Assembly (NCBI GenBank): GCA_029972225.1
Contig: CP124756.1
Span: 3,910,279-3,974,278 of the forward strand
Length of the DNA: 64,000 nt
Reading direction: 5' to 3'
Source of the DNA: Candidatus Thiothrix putei
Lineage (GTDB): Bacteria > Pseudomonadota > Gammaproteobacteria > Thiotrichales > Thiotrichaceae
Both the position numbers and the translations under genes were made by a program. The notes under the pieces were generated by a model, which ran no database searches, was not told the origin of the DNA, and worked only from the letters and a program-made list of their open reading frames with translations. Of the stretch, positions 46,614 to 55,314 are shown one piece after another; positions within the stretch are counted from its first letter, which is position 1; each line of letters begins with the position of its first letter.

Positions 46614-47895
46614 GCTCAGCATTCGCGTTCCCATTCTCACCCGCGTGGAAGGCGAAGGGGCGCTGGAACTCGACATTGATAAGGGTGCGATTACCCACCT
46701 TAAATTCAGCATTTTCGAGCCGCCGCGCTTGTTTGAAAAACTGCTGGAAGGCCGCGATTGTCAGGAAGTACCCGACATTACCGCCCGCATTTGTGGCATT
46801 TGCCCGGTGGCGTATCAAATGAGCGCCGTACATGCGGCTGAAATGGCGTTTGGCGTGACCATCAGCCCCTGGGCGCGGGATTTACGGCGTTTGCTATATT
46901 GCGGGGAATGGCTTCAGAGCCATGCCTTGCACATTCATTTGCTGGCAGCACCGGACTTTTTGGGGTTTGACTCCGCGTTGGCAATGGCAAAAACCTTTCC
47001 CCATGTGGTCAAGCGCGGGCTGACGTTGCAAGGTTTGGGCAATCGCCTGATGCGCGTGATTGGCGGGCGTTCAGTGCATCCGGTGAATACCTGTGTCGGC
47101 GGGTTTTATGCTGCACCGCCGGTCGCCGAAATGCAGGCATTGCGGGCGGAACTGGCTGCCGCGCAGGAAGACGCTTACGAATTGGTACGCTGGGTGGTAC
47201 GTTTGCCGATGCCTGCTGATGAGCAGGATTTTGTATCAGTCGCCTTGCAACACCCCGATGAATACCCATTCAATGAGGGGCGGATTGTGTCTGATGCAGG
47301 GTTGGCAATTGACATCGCGGACTACGCCCAGCATTTTGAGGAATTTCAAGTACCGCATTCCACCGCGCTACACGCGCATTTGCACGGCAAGGCGTATTTG
47401 GTGGGGCCATTGGCACGGGTCAATGTGTTGCATGAGCAATTGCCTGCGCATTTGCTGGCGCTACTGGCAGGCAGCAGGGTGCAATTCCCCAGCCGCAATA
47501 TGTTCCACAGCATGGCAGCACGGGCGCTGGAAATCGCTTACTGCATTGATGAGGCCTTGCGCTTATTGGACAGTTACACCCTGCCCGACCAGCCGTATGT
47601 TGCGTTTACACCGCGTGAAAGTACCGGGTTTGGTTGCACCGAAGCACCACGCGGAATGTTGTGGCATCGCTATGATTTTCATGCCGATGGCACGGTGAAA
47701 ACCGCGCGGATTGTGCCGCCCACCAGCCAGAATCAGGCACGGATGGAGCAGGATTTGCACCAGTCGTTACACGCTTTCGGGCTGGACAATGACGATGCGG
47801 CACTGCGCTTGCGGGCAGAGCAGGTAATCCGCAATTACGACCCGTGCATTTCGTGTGCCACGCATTTTTTGCGGCTGAAGGTCACGCGCACGTGA
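46597..47895 (+). CDS. Group 3b [NiFe] hydrogenase large subunit (alpha)
   Basis: A 432-residue catalytic subunit. The NiFe site is formed by the N-terminal RICGICPVAYQMSA and the C-terminal DPCISCATHF. The segment after that His (LRLKVTRT) is the tail removed by the maturation protease encoded next. AAGGAG precedes the ATG. With the beta, gamma and delta subunits it should oxidise or evolve H2 with NAD(P)H and may reduce sulfur. Confidence 0.95.
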   Translation: MPESRKLSIRVPILTRVEGEGALELDIDKGAITHLKFSIFEPPRLFEKLLEGRDCQEVPDITARICGICPVAYQMSAVHAAEMAFGVTISPWARDLRRLLYCGEWLQSHALHIHLLAAPDFLGFDSALAMAKTFPHVVKRGLTLQGLGNRLMRVIGGRSVHPVNTCVGGFYAAPPVAEMQALRAELAAAQEDAYELVRWVVRLPMPADEQDFVSVALQHPDEYPFNEGRIVSDAGLAIDIADYAQHFEEFQVPHSTALHAHLHGKAYLVGPLARVNVLHEQLPAHLLALLAGSRVQFPSRNMFHSMAARALEIAYCIDEALRLLDSYTLPDQPYVAFTPRESTGFGCTEAPRGMLWHRYDFHADGTVKTARIVPPTSQNQARMEQDLHQSLHAFGLDNDDAALRLRAEQVIRNYDPCISCATHFLRLKVTRT

Positions 47896-48344
47896 AAACC
47901 GCCATTATCGGCATCGGCTCACCGTTTGGGGATGATCAGGCAGGCTGGCTGGCGATTGATAGCTTACAGGAAGAACCGTGGGTGAAAGCGCAGGAGGCAG
48001 CAGGTATCCTGACACTGCAAAAACTGGATCGCCCCGGCATGAGCTTACTGGAACACTGGCACGGTTATGACCATGTGATGCTGATTGATGCAGTCATTTC
48101 CACCCAACATGCGCCGGGGATGCTCTTCAAGCTCCAGCCAGAGGAATTAGCGTTACTTGAATTCCCCACTTCATCCCACGGCTTTGGTATTGCAGAAGTG
48201 CTGGCGCTGGGAGAAACCTTGGGATTATTACCCAAACAACTCGACATCTGGGGTGTCGCGGTGCCATTTCACAACGTTGACTCAAATTCCCTTACCACTG
48301 GAATTGTCTGTACTGGTGTAGCTGACGTTCTTGATTGGAAATAA
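47892..48344 (+). CDS. Hydrogenase maturation protease (HycI/HyaD family)
   Basis: A 150-residue endopeptidase that trims the large-subunit C-terminus after nickel insertion. Motifs are IIGIGSPFGDDQAGW (first metal-binding acid), HVMLIDAVIS, and TSSHGFG with the conserved His. The start is GTG 47892 in a GTGA overlap with the large-subunit stop. Other maturation genes (hypABCDEF) are not in the window. Confidence 0.92.
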   Translation: MKTAIIGIGSPFGDDQAGWLAIDSLQEEPWVKAQEAAGILTLQKLDRPGMSLLEHWHGYDHVMLIDAVISTQHAPGMLFKLQPEELALLEFPTSSHGFGIAEVLALGETLGLLPKQLDIWGVAVPFHNVDSNSLTTGIVCTGVADVLDWK

Positions 48345-48547
48345 ATATCCAGTAATAAAGGAACGGATATGCGCAAAATAGCCGCCACCTTGATCAGGGT
48401 AGACACTTTCGCTTCCTGGATTTCGGCACGCATTAACTTGTGCCACGTCTGCCGGGATAACCCCGAACGTGTGGCAGCGTCTTTCATGCTGATATTTAAG
48501 GTTTTCATCCGACGTTGCACATAGCTTGCTAGATCTATTGCTGACAT
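48269..48547 (-). CDS. XRE-family helix-turn-helix regulator
   Basis: A 92-residue DNA-binding protein. The helix-turn-helix is MKDAATRSGLSRQTWHKLMRAEI with following KVSTLIKVAAILRISVPLLLD. ATG 48547 follows GAGGGG. Its last 76 bases overlap the 3' end of the convergent maturation protease gene. Target unknown; it may control the divergent membrane protein gene at 48733 or itself. Confidence 0.75.
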   Translation of the reverse strand: MSAIDLASYVQRRMKTLNISMKDAATRSGLSRQTWHKLMRAEIQEAKVSTLIKVAAILRISVPLLLDIYFQSRTSATPVQTIPVVREFESTL

Positions 48548-48732
48548 TTGGTCACCCCTCAATGACACTCAGAACCTTGGTATCAGTGTCACTATTTGGC
48601 AGGGGCGTAACAAGGTGGGAATTTCCACCCTTGACAGCATGAAGATACGTCTATAGGTGATTCAACAATTGGAGTAATCCAATTTTTCTCCGTATTTAGC
48701 AGAAATACCGGGTAAGTGATCGGGTAGGGTTA

Positions 48733-49389
48733 ATGGTTGATAGCTGCAAGCTCCTTGACAATGCTACGAGAACCGTGTGTTTTCCTGAAGGCAAATCGCA
48801 TATCGACGCCCGTTTAATTCCATTGGCTGCCGGGGAGATTGACATTGACGCCAGTGCCGCCCGCTTGACTGGGGCGCAGACCCGCATTCAGGTGATATGG
48901 TCGGTATTCCATCTGCTATTGGCGGTGGTGGGCGGAATGATGGGCGGTGTTATACTGTCTGTTAGGTATTATTGGCGGCAAAAGCAGCACCATTCGCCGC
49001 CGACGTTAAGGCTTATGCCTATTTTTGTGGGAGCAATCGGTGGCGTAAGCATTTATTTCCTGCTGCTAGGTCTGGTTCCAATGGAAATTTCGATTCCCAC
49101 ATGGTTGAAAACCTATCAGAGCAGTTTGGTGATTGCGTTGCTGGGCGGTAGTGGACTCGCGGTTATTACCCTGTTGTCAGGGCTTAGTGATAGTATGGAA
49201 AATAAATTGATAGAACCCATGCTGAGTAAAATACGGGAAAAGCGTTGTGCCGCTTTGGTGGATAAATTAAACCGCCTGTATGAGCAATACGATGTTGAAA
49301 CGCATGTAGAGGAAAGAATACGCATGGAACGTATTATTGCCGAAACCGAAGCAAGCATAACAAAACTCCAAGGAGGCTCTCATGTTTAA
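48733..49389 (+). CDS. Hypothetical membrane protein with coiled-coil C-terminus
   Basis: A 218-residue protein, not recognised. Three membrane helices lie at about residues 54-76, 95-115 and 130-155. A cytosolic tail rich in Glu and Arg follows (RCAALVDKLNRLYEQYDVETHVEERI), probably coiled coil. The N-terminal 50 residues are soluble. It overlaps the reductase gene at 49382 by eight bases, so the two are probably cotranscribed. Confidence 0.6.
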   Translation: MVDSCKLLDNATRTVCFPEGKSHIDARLIPLAAGEIDIDASAARLTGAQTRIQVIWSVFHLLLAVVGGMMGGVILSVRYYWRQKQHHSPPTLRLMPIFVGAIGGVSIYFLLLGLVPMEISIPTWLKTYQSSLVIALLGGSGLAVITLLSGLSDSMENKLIEPMLSKIREKRCAALVDKLNRLYEQYDVETHVEERIRMERIIAETEASITKLQGGSHV

Positions 49390-50365
49390 AGCACTTATCC
49401 TGAGTCAGGTGGAAGGCAAAACCCACGCAGAAATCCGCCGCCTTAATGTTGACAATTTGCCTGAAGGCGAAGTCTTAGTCGACATTGCCTATTCATCGCT
49501 CAATTACAAAGATGGGCTGGCGGTCACGGGTACTGGCAAAATTATCCGCAACTTCCCGATGGTTCCGGGGATTGATTTTGCGGGGACAGTCGCCGAATCC
49601 GCATCCGACCGCTTCAAACCGGGTGATCAGGTGATCCTCACCGGCTGGGGGGTCGGCGAACACCACTGGGGTGGTTTTGCCCAGAAAGCGCGGGTCAAAG
49701 CCGATTGGTTAGTCCCCATGCCAGCGGGCTTGGATGCCAAACAAGCAATGATCATCGGCACCGCAGGCTTTACCGCCATGTTGTGTGTGATGGCGCTGGA
49801 AGAAGCGGGTGTAACCCCCGATTCCGGCAACCTGGTCGTCACGGGTGCAGCAGGCGGTGTGGGCAGCGTGTCGGTATTGCTGCTGTCACAACTCGGCTAC
49901 GCGGTCACGGCGGTATCCGGTCGCCCGGAAACGCAAGATTTCCTGACGGGTTTGGGCGCAAAAGCCTTTATTTCACGCGAAGAAATGAGCCGACCGGCAC
50001 ATCCCTTAGAAAGCCAAAACTGGGCCGGTGCGGTGGATGTGGTCGGTGGCAACACCTTGGCACGGGTTTTGGCTGAAATGCAATACGGCGGCACGGTGGC
50101 GGCTTGCGGTTTAGCCGGAGGTTTTGAGCTGAACACCACAGTCATGCCGTTCATTTTACGCAATGTCGGCCTGCGCGGGGTGGATTCAGTGAGTTGCCCA
50201 GCAGAACGGCGGCTGCGTGCATGGGAACGCCTTGCTGCTGCCATGCCACCGAGTGCCTATGCCGAATTGGGTTGCGCGATTGCCTTGGAAGAAGTGCCGC
50301 AAGCCGCCAAAGACATTTTGGCAGGGCGCATTCAGGGGCGGCTATTGGTGAATTTGAACCTGTGA
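49382..50365 (+). CDS. AcuI/YhdH-type acrylyl-CoA reductase / quinone oxidoreductase
   Basis: A 327-residue zinc-free medium-chain dehydrogenase. It shows YSSLNYKDGLAVTG, FPMVPGIDFAGTV, the NADPH motif VTGAAGGVGSVSVLLLSQLG, and GVDSVSCPAERR near the end, as in the AcuI/YhdH family that reduces acrylyl-CoA with NADPH. AAGGAGGCTCTC precedes the ATG. The neighbours give no pathway. Confidence 0.9.
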   Translation: MFKALILSQVEGKTHAEIRRLNVDNLPEGEVLVDIAYSSLNYKDGLAVTGTGKIIRNFPMVPGIDFAGTVAESASDRFKPGDQVILTGWGVGEHHWGGFAQKARVKADWLVPMPAGLDAKQAMIIGTAGFTAMLCVMALEEAGVTPDSGNLVVTGAAGGVGSVSVLLLSQLGYAVTAVSGRPETQDFLTGLGAKAFISREEMSRPAHPLESQNWAGAVDVVGGNTLARVLAEMQYGGTVAACGLAGGFELNTTVMPFILRNVGLRGVDSVSCPAERRLRAWERLAAAMPPSAYAELGCAIALEEVPQAAKDILAGRIQGRLLVNLNL

Positions 50366-50382
50366 TGCAACGGAGACACACC

Positions 50383-50746
50383 ATGACGCCTGTTCAGCTT
50401 ACCTTCGCACCACCGGCGTTGGCGTGCCGCGATGCCCTTTCTGCCGTCGTGCCAATCGGTGATACCTTGTGGGTTGCTAACGACGAAACCACCCATCTGG
50501 AACGCCTCACCTACCAAGGTGAAACACCGGATGGCAACCCGCATTATGCCGCCCACACCCGTATCAATTTGCACGATTATGTGAAACTGCCCGTCGCCAT
50601 GGATGCCGATGACAACGAAGTCGATGTGGAAGGCTTGGCCTGTGCCGATGGTTATTTGTGGCTGGTTGGTTCGCACAGCCTTAAACGTAAACAGCCCAAA
50701 TCCGGTAATGCCAGCAAAGGCATTGAGCGGCTGGCAACGCTGACTA
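50383..50746 (+). pseudogene. DUF3616 protein, 5' fragment
   Basis: The first 121 codons of a DUF3616-type protein (RDALSAVVPIGDTLWVANDET, VDVEGLACADGYLWLVGSHS in segments), a beta-propeller-like family of unknown function. ATG 50383 follows CGGAG. An IS630-type element splits it at a TA; joining 50746 to 51885 restores the frame through LATLTTDANRYLLARIPWV. Confidence 0.85.
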
Positions 50747-51882
50747 TACCTTACAGCGTCAAGACCTGAACATTTTTAAAGGTTTGAAAATTTGTTGTCA
50801 TCAACTGGGTCAGTTCTTTCTTGTGATCGGTATCCAGCTTGTCGAGACAGTTGGTGATGGCCGCCTTGAAAGCGGGAAACTTATCATAGTATTTCGAGTA
50901 CAAGCATTTTTTCTTGACGAACTTCCACAACCGTTCAATCAGATTGAGGTTGGGTGAATAGGTCGGTAAAAATAATAGTTCAATATTGAGCCTTTTCGCA
51001 CAGGCAAACACGGCTTCACAGCGTTGATACTTGGCATTATCCAAGACCAAAGTGATCGGTATTTTGAGTGCTAACGCTGCAATTTTTTCCAATAATTCAC
51101 ACACGCTGTTAGCGTTGATATAGGAGTCGTTAGTGATCGTGATGAGTTGTAGCGTTATCGCATTGAGTGCGCCCAATACGTTGTAGCGTTGTCGACCACA
51201 GGGGGCTTTGATGAATACGCGGGAAAATGACCACAAAAACCCCAGAAACGGTGCTAACACGAAGTGGGCGGCATCGACAAAAAAAGGGCGCGTTTGCCCT
51301 CCTTAGCCTCCTGAATGCGCGGTTTTAGTTCATTTTCTAGGAACTTTTCTTGTGCTTCCACATCAGCTTTGGCGGGTATCATCCCCACTTTATGGATGTC
51401 CATCCCTATTTTCTTCATAAAGACACGTACCCTGTCCTCACTGCGTTTGATGCCTGTCAGCTCCTCAATCTTAGCGGCTGCCGCCTTGCTGGTTGCGGGG
51501 GGATATTCACGAAAATAGGCTTCAATCTTGTCTTTATATGCCATCAAATCACTCTGTGGTTTATTGAATCGTATTTCTTTAAGAGCTTCTAAACCGTTAG
51601 GTTGTAGGTAGGCGTTTAGGTAGGCAAGCAGCGTGGCTTCTGTAATCCTTTCCAATCGTTTGATTTCCTTATGCGTCAACTGTTGGGATTTCAGGTACAG
51701 CACGGACATTTTCTTACGGACTCTGGGATGAGGATGGCGCTCCTTCCAGTAGAACAGCTCCGCTATCTCATCCTCAGTGAAAGTGATTTTTAATGTCATA
51801 CATTACTCATGGCTGCTTTTGTTACCAGTCATCTAACCATATTTCCTTGATCAAAAAAACTATTTTATGGCACGGACTGGTA
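50747..51882 (-). mobile_element. IS630-type insertion sequence, copy 1 (1136 bp)
   Basis: The element runs from TACCTTACAG to CGGACTGGTA and is flanked by TA on both sides (50745-50746 and 51883-51884), the IS630/Tc1-mariner target. A second copy at 62831-63967 fixes both boundaries exactly. The two copies differ by about three bases: one T/C synonymous change, one Ala/Glu codon change and one A in an A-run near the end. Confidence 0.93.
50751..51799 (-). CDS. IS630-type transposase, two frames joined by -1 frameshift (copy 1)
   Basis: Frame A (51799 to 51254, 181 residues) holds the helix-turn-helix region (RLERITEATLLAYLNAYL, AAAAKIEELTGIKRSEDRV). Frame B ends at 50751 and holds LVLDNAKYQRC and SPNLNLIERLWKF, the second Asp and the Glu of the DDE triad. 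The first Asp, in VDAAHFVLAPF, is only read after a -1 shift at T_TTT_TTG within the T7 run at 51279-51285. The intact triad therefore needs frameshifting. Confidence 0.85.
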
Positions 51883-52579
51883 TACTGACGCTAACCGTTA
51901 CTTGTTAGCGCGTATCCCATGGGTGCAAGAAAATGGGAACACCACCTTGCAAGCACCTGCTGCACAATTACCGATCCACAAAGACGGTAATGCGCTGCTG
52001 GATGCGTTGCACGATGACCCGCACCTCGGCGCATTCCTGCGTATTCCCGGTAAGGATAACGGTTTCGACATCGAAGGGCTGGCCGTGGTGGGTCAGCGCG
52101 TGTTTCTCGGTTTGCGCGGCCCTGTGTTGCGTGGTTGGGCGGTGATTCTGGAATTGGCGGTGGAAGCCGATAATGATGCGCCCTCTACCTTGCAGCTTGT
52201 CAAGATAGGTAAAGGCAAGCGCCCTTACCGCAAGCATTTTCTGCCACTCAATGGTTTAGGGGTGCGGGATTTGTGCGTACAGGGCAATGATTTGCTGATT
52301 CTGGCAGGGCCAACCATGAGTATTGACGGGCCGGTGCGGGTCTACCGTTGGTTAGGTGGGGCAAACCCGAATGCTGACAGCCTAGTCACAACAGAAGCCT
52401 CACAGATTGTGACTGAAATCCCCCACGGTCACGGCGATGACCATGCCGAAGGCATGTGTTTGTGGCAGCAGGCGGATGGGCAGGATGCACTGTTGATTGT
52501 GTATGACAATGCGGCACAAGCGCGGAAGCGGGGCAAAGACGGTGTATTAGCCGATCTTTTCCTAATCACAAGCGGTTGA
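51883..52579 (+). pseudogene. DUF3616 protein, 3' fragment
   Basis: The remaining 230 or so codons of the interrupted gene, with GFDIEGLAVVGQRVFLGLRGP, NGLGVRDLCVQGNDLLILAGP and HGDDHAEGMCLW, typical of the DUF3616 family. No independent start is apparent. Removal of the element and one TA restores one continuous frame. Confidence 0.85.
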
Positions 52580-52658
52580 ACGTTTTATAGTCACACACTT
52601 GCAAGTCAAGCAAACCCATTCCAATATACACATATTACGTGTACACGGAGACTGTGCC

Positions 52659-52880
52659 ATGAATATCACTCTGTCTGTTGACGACACGCTTGTGACAGAA
52701 GCCCGTCGGGTTGCTACGACGATGGGCAAAAGCCTGAATCAGATTATCCGCGAATATCTGGAACACTTAACCCGCCAGCAAAAAACCGAGGCTGATTTCG
52801 ATGAATTCGCCGCGTTGTGTGGGCAGGGTAACTCGCACGGCTGGAGATTCAATCGGGATGAATTGCATGAAAGAACGTAG
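52659..52880 (+). CDS. Ribbon-helix-helix type antitoxin
   Basis: A 73-residue protein with an N-terminal ribbon-helix-helix (NITLSVDDTLVTEARRVATTMGKSLNQIIREYLEHL in segments) and an acidic tail that should bind the toxin. ATG 52659 follows CACGGAGACTGTGCC. It overlaps the PIN gene by 14 bases, the normal toxin-antitoxin layout. DUF6364/CopG-like families are the closest. Confidence 0.85.
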   Translation: MNITLSVDDTLVTEARRVATTMGKSLNQIIREYLEHLTRQQKTEADFDEFAALCGQGNSHGWRFNRDELHERT

Positions 52881-53283
52881 CTTTCTCGATACCAATATCC
52901 TGCTCTACACCGATGACAGCAAAGAGCCGGAGAAGCAGGCGCAAGCCCTCGCCCTGTTGAAATCCGGCTGGCAAACCGGCAATGCGGTTATTTCCACGCA
53001 GGTGTTGCAGGAATATTTTGCCGCTGCCACACGCAAACTGTCAGTACCTGTAGAAACCGCCCGTCGCAAGATCGAATTGCTCAGTGCGCGTGCGGATGTG
53101 TTTAGTATTGCACCTGACGATATTGTGCAAGCGATTGATTTGCATCGCCTACACAACTTTTCATTTTGGGATTCACTGATTGTACGCATGGCGCAGAAAA
53201 GTGCTTGTACCGTGCTGTTGTCGGAAGACATGCAGGATGGGCGGGTGATCGGTAATGTGCGGATTGTGAATCCGTTTGCTTGA
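52867..53283 (+). CDS. PIN-domain toxin (VapC-like ribonuclease)
   Basis: A 138-residue PIN-domain nuclease. Acidic residues are in SFLDTNILLYTDD, TQVLQEYFAAA, and HNFSFWDSLIVRMAQ with VLLSEDMQDGR, the four-carboxylate metal site. It should cleave RNA when freed from the antitoxin encoded just upstream. Start ATG 52867 lies inside the antitoxin gene. Confidence 0.9.
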   Translation: MKERSFLDTNILLYTDDSKEPEKQAQALALLKSGWQTGNAVISTQVLQEYFAAATRKLSVPVETARRKIELLSARADVFSIAPDDIVQAIDLHRLHNFSFWDSLIVRMAQKSACTVLLSEDMQDGRVIGNVRIVNPFA

Positions 53284-53288
53284 CGCAC

Positions 53289-54479
53289 TCAATACAACAT
53301 CCCAAACAACCACAACGGAATCCGCCTGCCATCGCCGATGACCACATCATCGACCACCGCATAGCCTTCTGGGTGCTGGGCAAGCTGCTTGAGGGTTTTG
53401 CCAGCACCGCCGATCTCAAACACCCAACGTTCATCCACCACAAAATCACCCTTGTCGTGGTAATGCACCTGATGCTGGTAACTCAGTTGTGAAACAAAAA
53501 AACTTTCACGGAGCGAGCCGACATTGGGGCTGGCACACAGCGCGTAAAACAGGTTGGTGTTATCCAGCAATAGCTTGTCCGGCTTGTTGACGGTGCGCAT
53601 CCCGCTGCCACCACGCACAATATGCACCAGACTGCCCGCGCTCATGCTGTCGAGATAACGCGAAAGCGTCGGCCAGGATGTACCCACCCCCGCGCTCAGT
53701 TTGGAAATGTTCAACTCCACCGGGTCAGTGCTGCACAGCATGTACAGCAGCTTTTTCAGCTTATCCCGTTTGTCGGGGGCGATGCTGTAGAGGCTGGCAA
53801 GGTCGGAATCAATCGTCAGGTTGATCACTTCCAGCAGCTTGCTGGTGTAATTGTCCAGCGATTCGCGGTAGAACGGGTAAGCACCGTAACGCAGGTATTT
53901 CTTGAACTGTTCAATCGGGCGCAGCGTTTGCATGACGTTTGCCGCCAAGTTGGCGTGATTGGCGAGGATGTCGGGCAGGGCATAAGCCGTGAACTGTTGC
54001 CCGGTTTCGATTTCCATGAATTCACGCAATGACAGTACCGGCAGCTCATGTACCACCGCACGCCGCGACAAATCCGCCAGTTCGTGTTCTAGCCGCAACG
54101 CCGACGAGCCGGAAAAGATCACCTGCAAATCAAAGGTATCGCGGATCGCCTTGAGGTGAACGGCAAAGCCCTTGCTCTTGTGGATTTCGTCGATCAGCAG
54201 CAGTTGCCCGCCTTCTTGGTAAAAGGTTTGCGCCAAGGCATACAAATCCACATCCACCATCGCCGGGTGGTCGCAGGCAATGTACAGGATGCGCGAGGCT
54301 TCCAAGCCGCAGCTTTGCGCGTGTTGCAGCAGCACGGTGGTCTTGCCACAACCGCGTGCGCCCTTGATGCCGATCAGTTGCTCGCCGAAGTCGATGCGAG
54401 TGTGCAGGAAACGGCGGTATTCGGGTTGCCGTCGGGCAAGGATTAAGGCGGATGTCTGACGGAGGATGGGGGAAATCAT
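53289..54479 (-). CDS. AAA ATPase with DUF4143-type C-terminus
   Basis: A 396-residue ATPase of the COG1373-like group. Walker A is GARGCGKTT near residue 41, Walker B LLLIDEIHKSK near 96, sensor FSGSSALRL, and the C-terminal part ends in a nuclease-like or DUF4143 region (WVFEIGGAGKTLKQL). It converges on the PIN toxin gene with five bases between stops. Role unknown; such genes are frequent in mobile and defence regions. A broken relative lies at the right edge of the window. Confidence 0.85.
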   Translation of the reverse strand: MISPILRQTSALILARRQPEYRRFLHTRIDFGEQLIGIKGARGCGKTTVLLQHAQSCGLEASRILYIACDHPAMVDVDLYALAQTFYQEGGQLLLIDEIHKSKGFAVHLKAIRDTFDLQVIFSGSSALRLEHELADLSRRAVVHELPVLSLREFMEIETGQQFTAYALPDILANHANLAANVMQTLRPIEQFKKYLRYGAYPFYRESLDNYTSKLLEVINLTIDSDLASLYSIAPDKRDKLKKLLYMLCSTDPVELNISKLSAGVGTSWPTLSRYLDSMSAGSLVHIVRGGSGMRTVNKPDKLLLDNTNLFYALCASPNVGSLRESFFVSQLSYQHQVHYHDKGDFVVDERWVFEIGGAGKTLKQLAQHPEGYAVVDDVVIGDGRRIPLWLFGMLY

Positions 54480-54607
54480 CGTCTGTTAAACCTGTTTTAG
54501 TGAAAGGTAACTTTAGTCTAAAGTCTAGTTTAGAGCAAAATGCAGAAGTTATCATTCACAAGCTAATATGTACTAATCGTGTAAGCAGTTCACATCAAGG
54601 AGGCGTT

Positions 54608-54673
54608 ATGAGCGTAATCACCGTCAGATTGCCAGAAGATACCCACCAACGGGTCACAAGTTTGGTGGTGTGA
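54608..54673 (+). pseudogene. Truncated ribbon-helix-helix antitoxin gene
   Basis: A good AAGGAGGCGTT ribosome site precedes ATG 54608. The 21-residue peptide MSVITVRLPEDTHQRVTSLV matches the start of RHH antitoxins, then stops. Eight bases later the 62-bp inverted repeat begins. It looks like an antitoxin gene cut short by arrival of the repeat-bounded DUF559 unit or by deletion. Confidence 0.6.
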
Positions 54674-54680
54674 TGTGCTG

Positions 54681-54742
54681 TTTCACTCCGAACTTCCCCC
54701 CATCCCCAACCCCTTCCCCCGCAAGGGGTGAAGGGGCTAAGA
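54681..54742 (+). repeat. 62-bp inverted repeat, left copy, beside DUF559 gene
   Basis: Sequence beginning TTTCACTCCG and containing CCCCTTCCCCCGCAAGGGG. It is a perfect reverse complement of 55159-55220. The inner part can itself fold (CCCC-GCAA-GGGG). Together the two copies bound a 540-bp unit. Confidence 0.92.
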
Positions 54743-54798
54743 AGTACATTTTGTCAGCGTGAATTGCATGGTCAGATAAAGTTACTGACACTGATAAA

Positions 54799-55164
54799 AT
54801 GGAAAAAGAAAACAATAAAATTCACCGCGATCTTGCCAGAAATCTGCGCAAGAACATGACATTGCCAGAACAGCAGTTATGGAAAGCCTTGAGGAAATGC
54901 CAACTAAACGGCTATCGTTTTCGCCGCCAAATGGTGCTGGGGCGTTATATCGCTGATTTTGTTTGCTTGGAGGCACGGTTAGTGATTGAACTGGATGGTA
55001 ATCATCATGGCGAGCAACAAGGTTACGACCGCGAACGCGACAACTGGATGCAGCAACAACAGTTTCAAGTACTGCGCTTTTGGAATCACGAAATACTGAA
55101 TCACCAAGAAGCCGTTTTACAACAAATCCGCCAAGCCTTACAACGCAGTCACCACGCCTCTTAG
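54799..55164 (+). CDS. DUF559 / Vsr-like endonuclease-fold protein
   Basis: A 121-residue DUF559 protein related to very-short-patch-repair nucleases. NMTLPEQQLWKALRKCQLNGYRFRRQ, YIADFVCLEARLVIELDGNHH and RVLRFWNHEIL-like FQVLRFWNHEIL are typical; the Asp and Glu/Asp in DFVCLEARLVIELDG are the probable nuclease residues. Its last two codons lie in the right inverted repeat. The gene with its two repeats looks like a self-contained mobile unit. Confidence 0.9.
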   Translation: MEKENNKIHRDLARNLRKNMTLPEQQLWKALRKCQLNGYRFRRQMVLGRYIADFVCLEARLVIELDGNHHGEQQGYDRERDNWMQQQQFQVLRFWNHEILNHQEAVLQQIRQALQRSHHAS

Positions 55165-55220
55165 CCCCTTCACCCCTTGCGGGGGAAGGGGTTGGGGATG
55201 GGGGGAAGTTCGGAGTGAAA
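55159..55220 (-). repeat. 62-bp inverted repeat, right copy, beside DUF559 gene
   Basis: Perfect reverse complement of 54681-54742. It overlaps the last codons and stop of the DUF559 gene by six bases. Confidence 0.92.
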
Positions 55221-55314
55221 GGGGAGACAGAGGGGATTTTCTTCGATTAGCCGGACAAAATCGCCGATAAACGGTATTATCAAGCCCATTGTAAAGTGAA
55301 CAGGGCTTGCTCAC

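Noticed and set aside
54681..54742. GC-rich hairpin as a terminator for the upstream gene
   Set aside because: No T-tract follows, the upstream frame is a truncated antitoxin, and the unit is repeated elsewhere as a perfect inverted pair.
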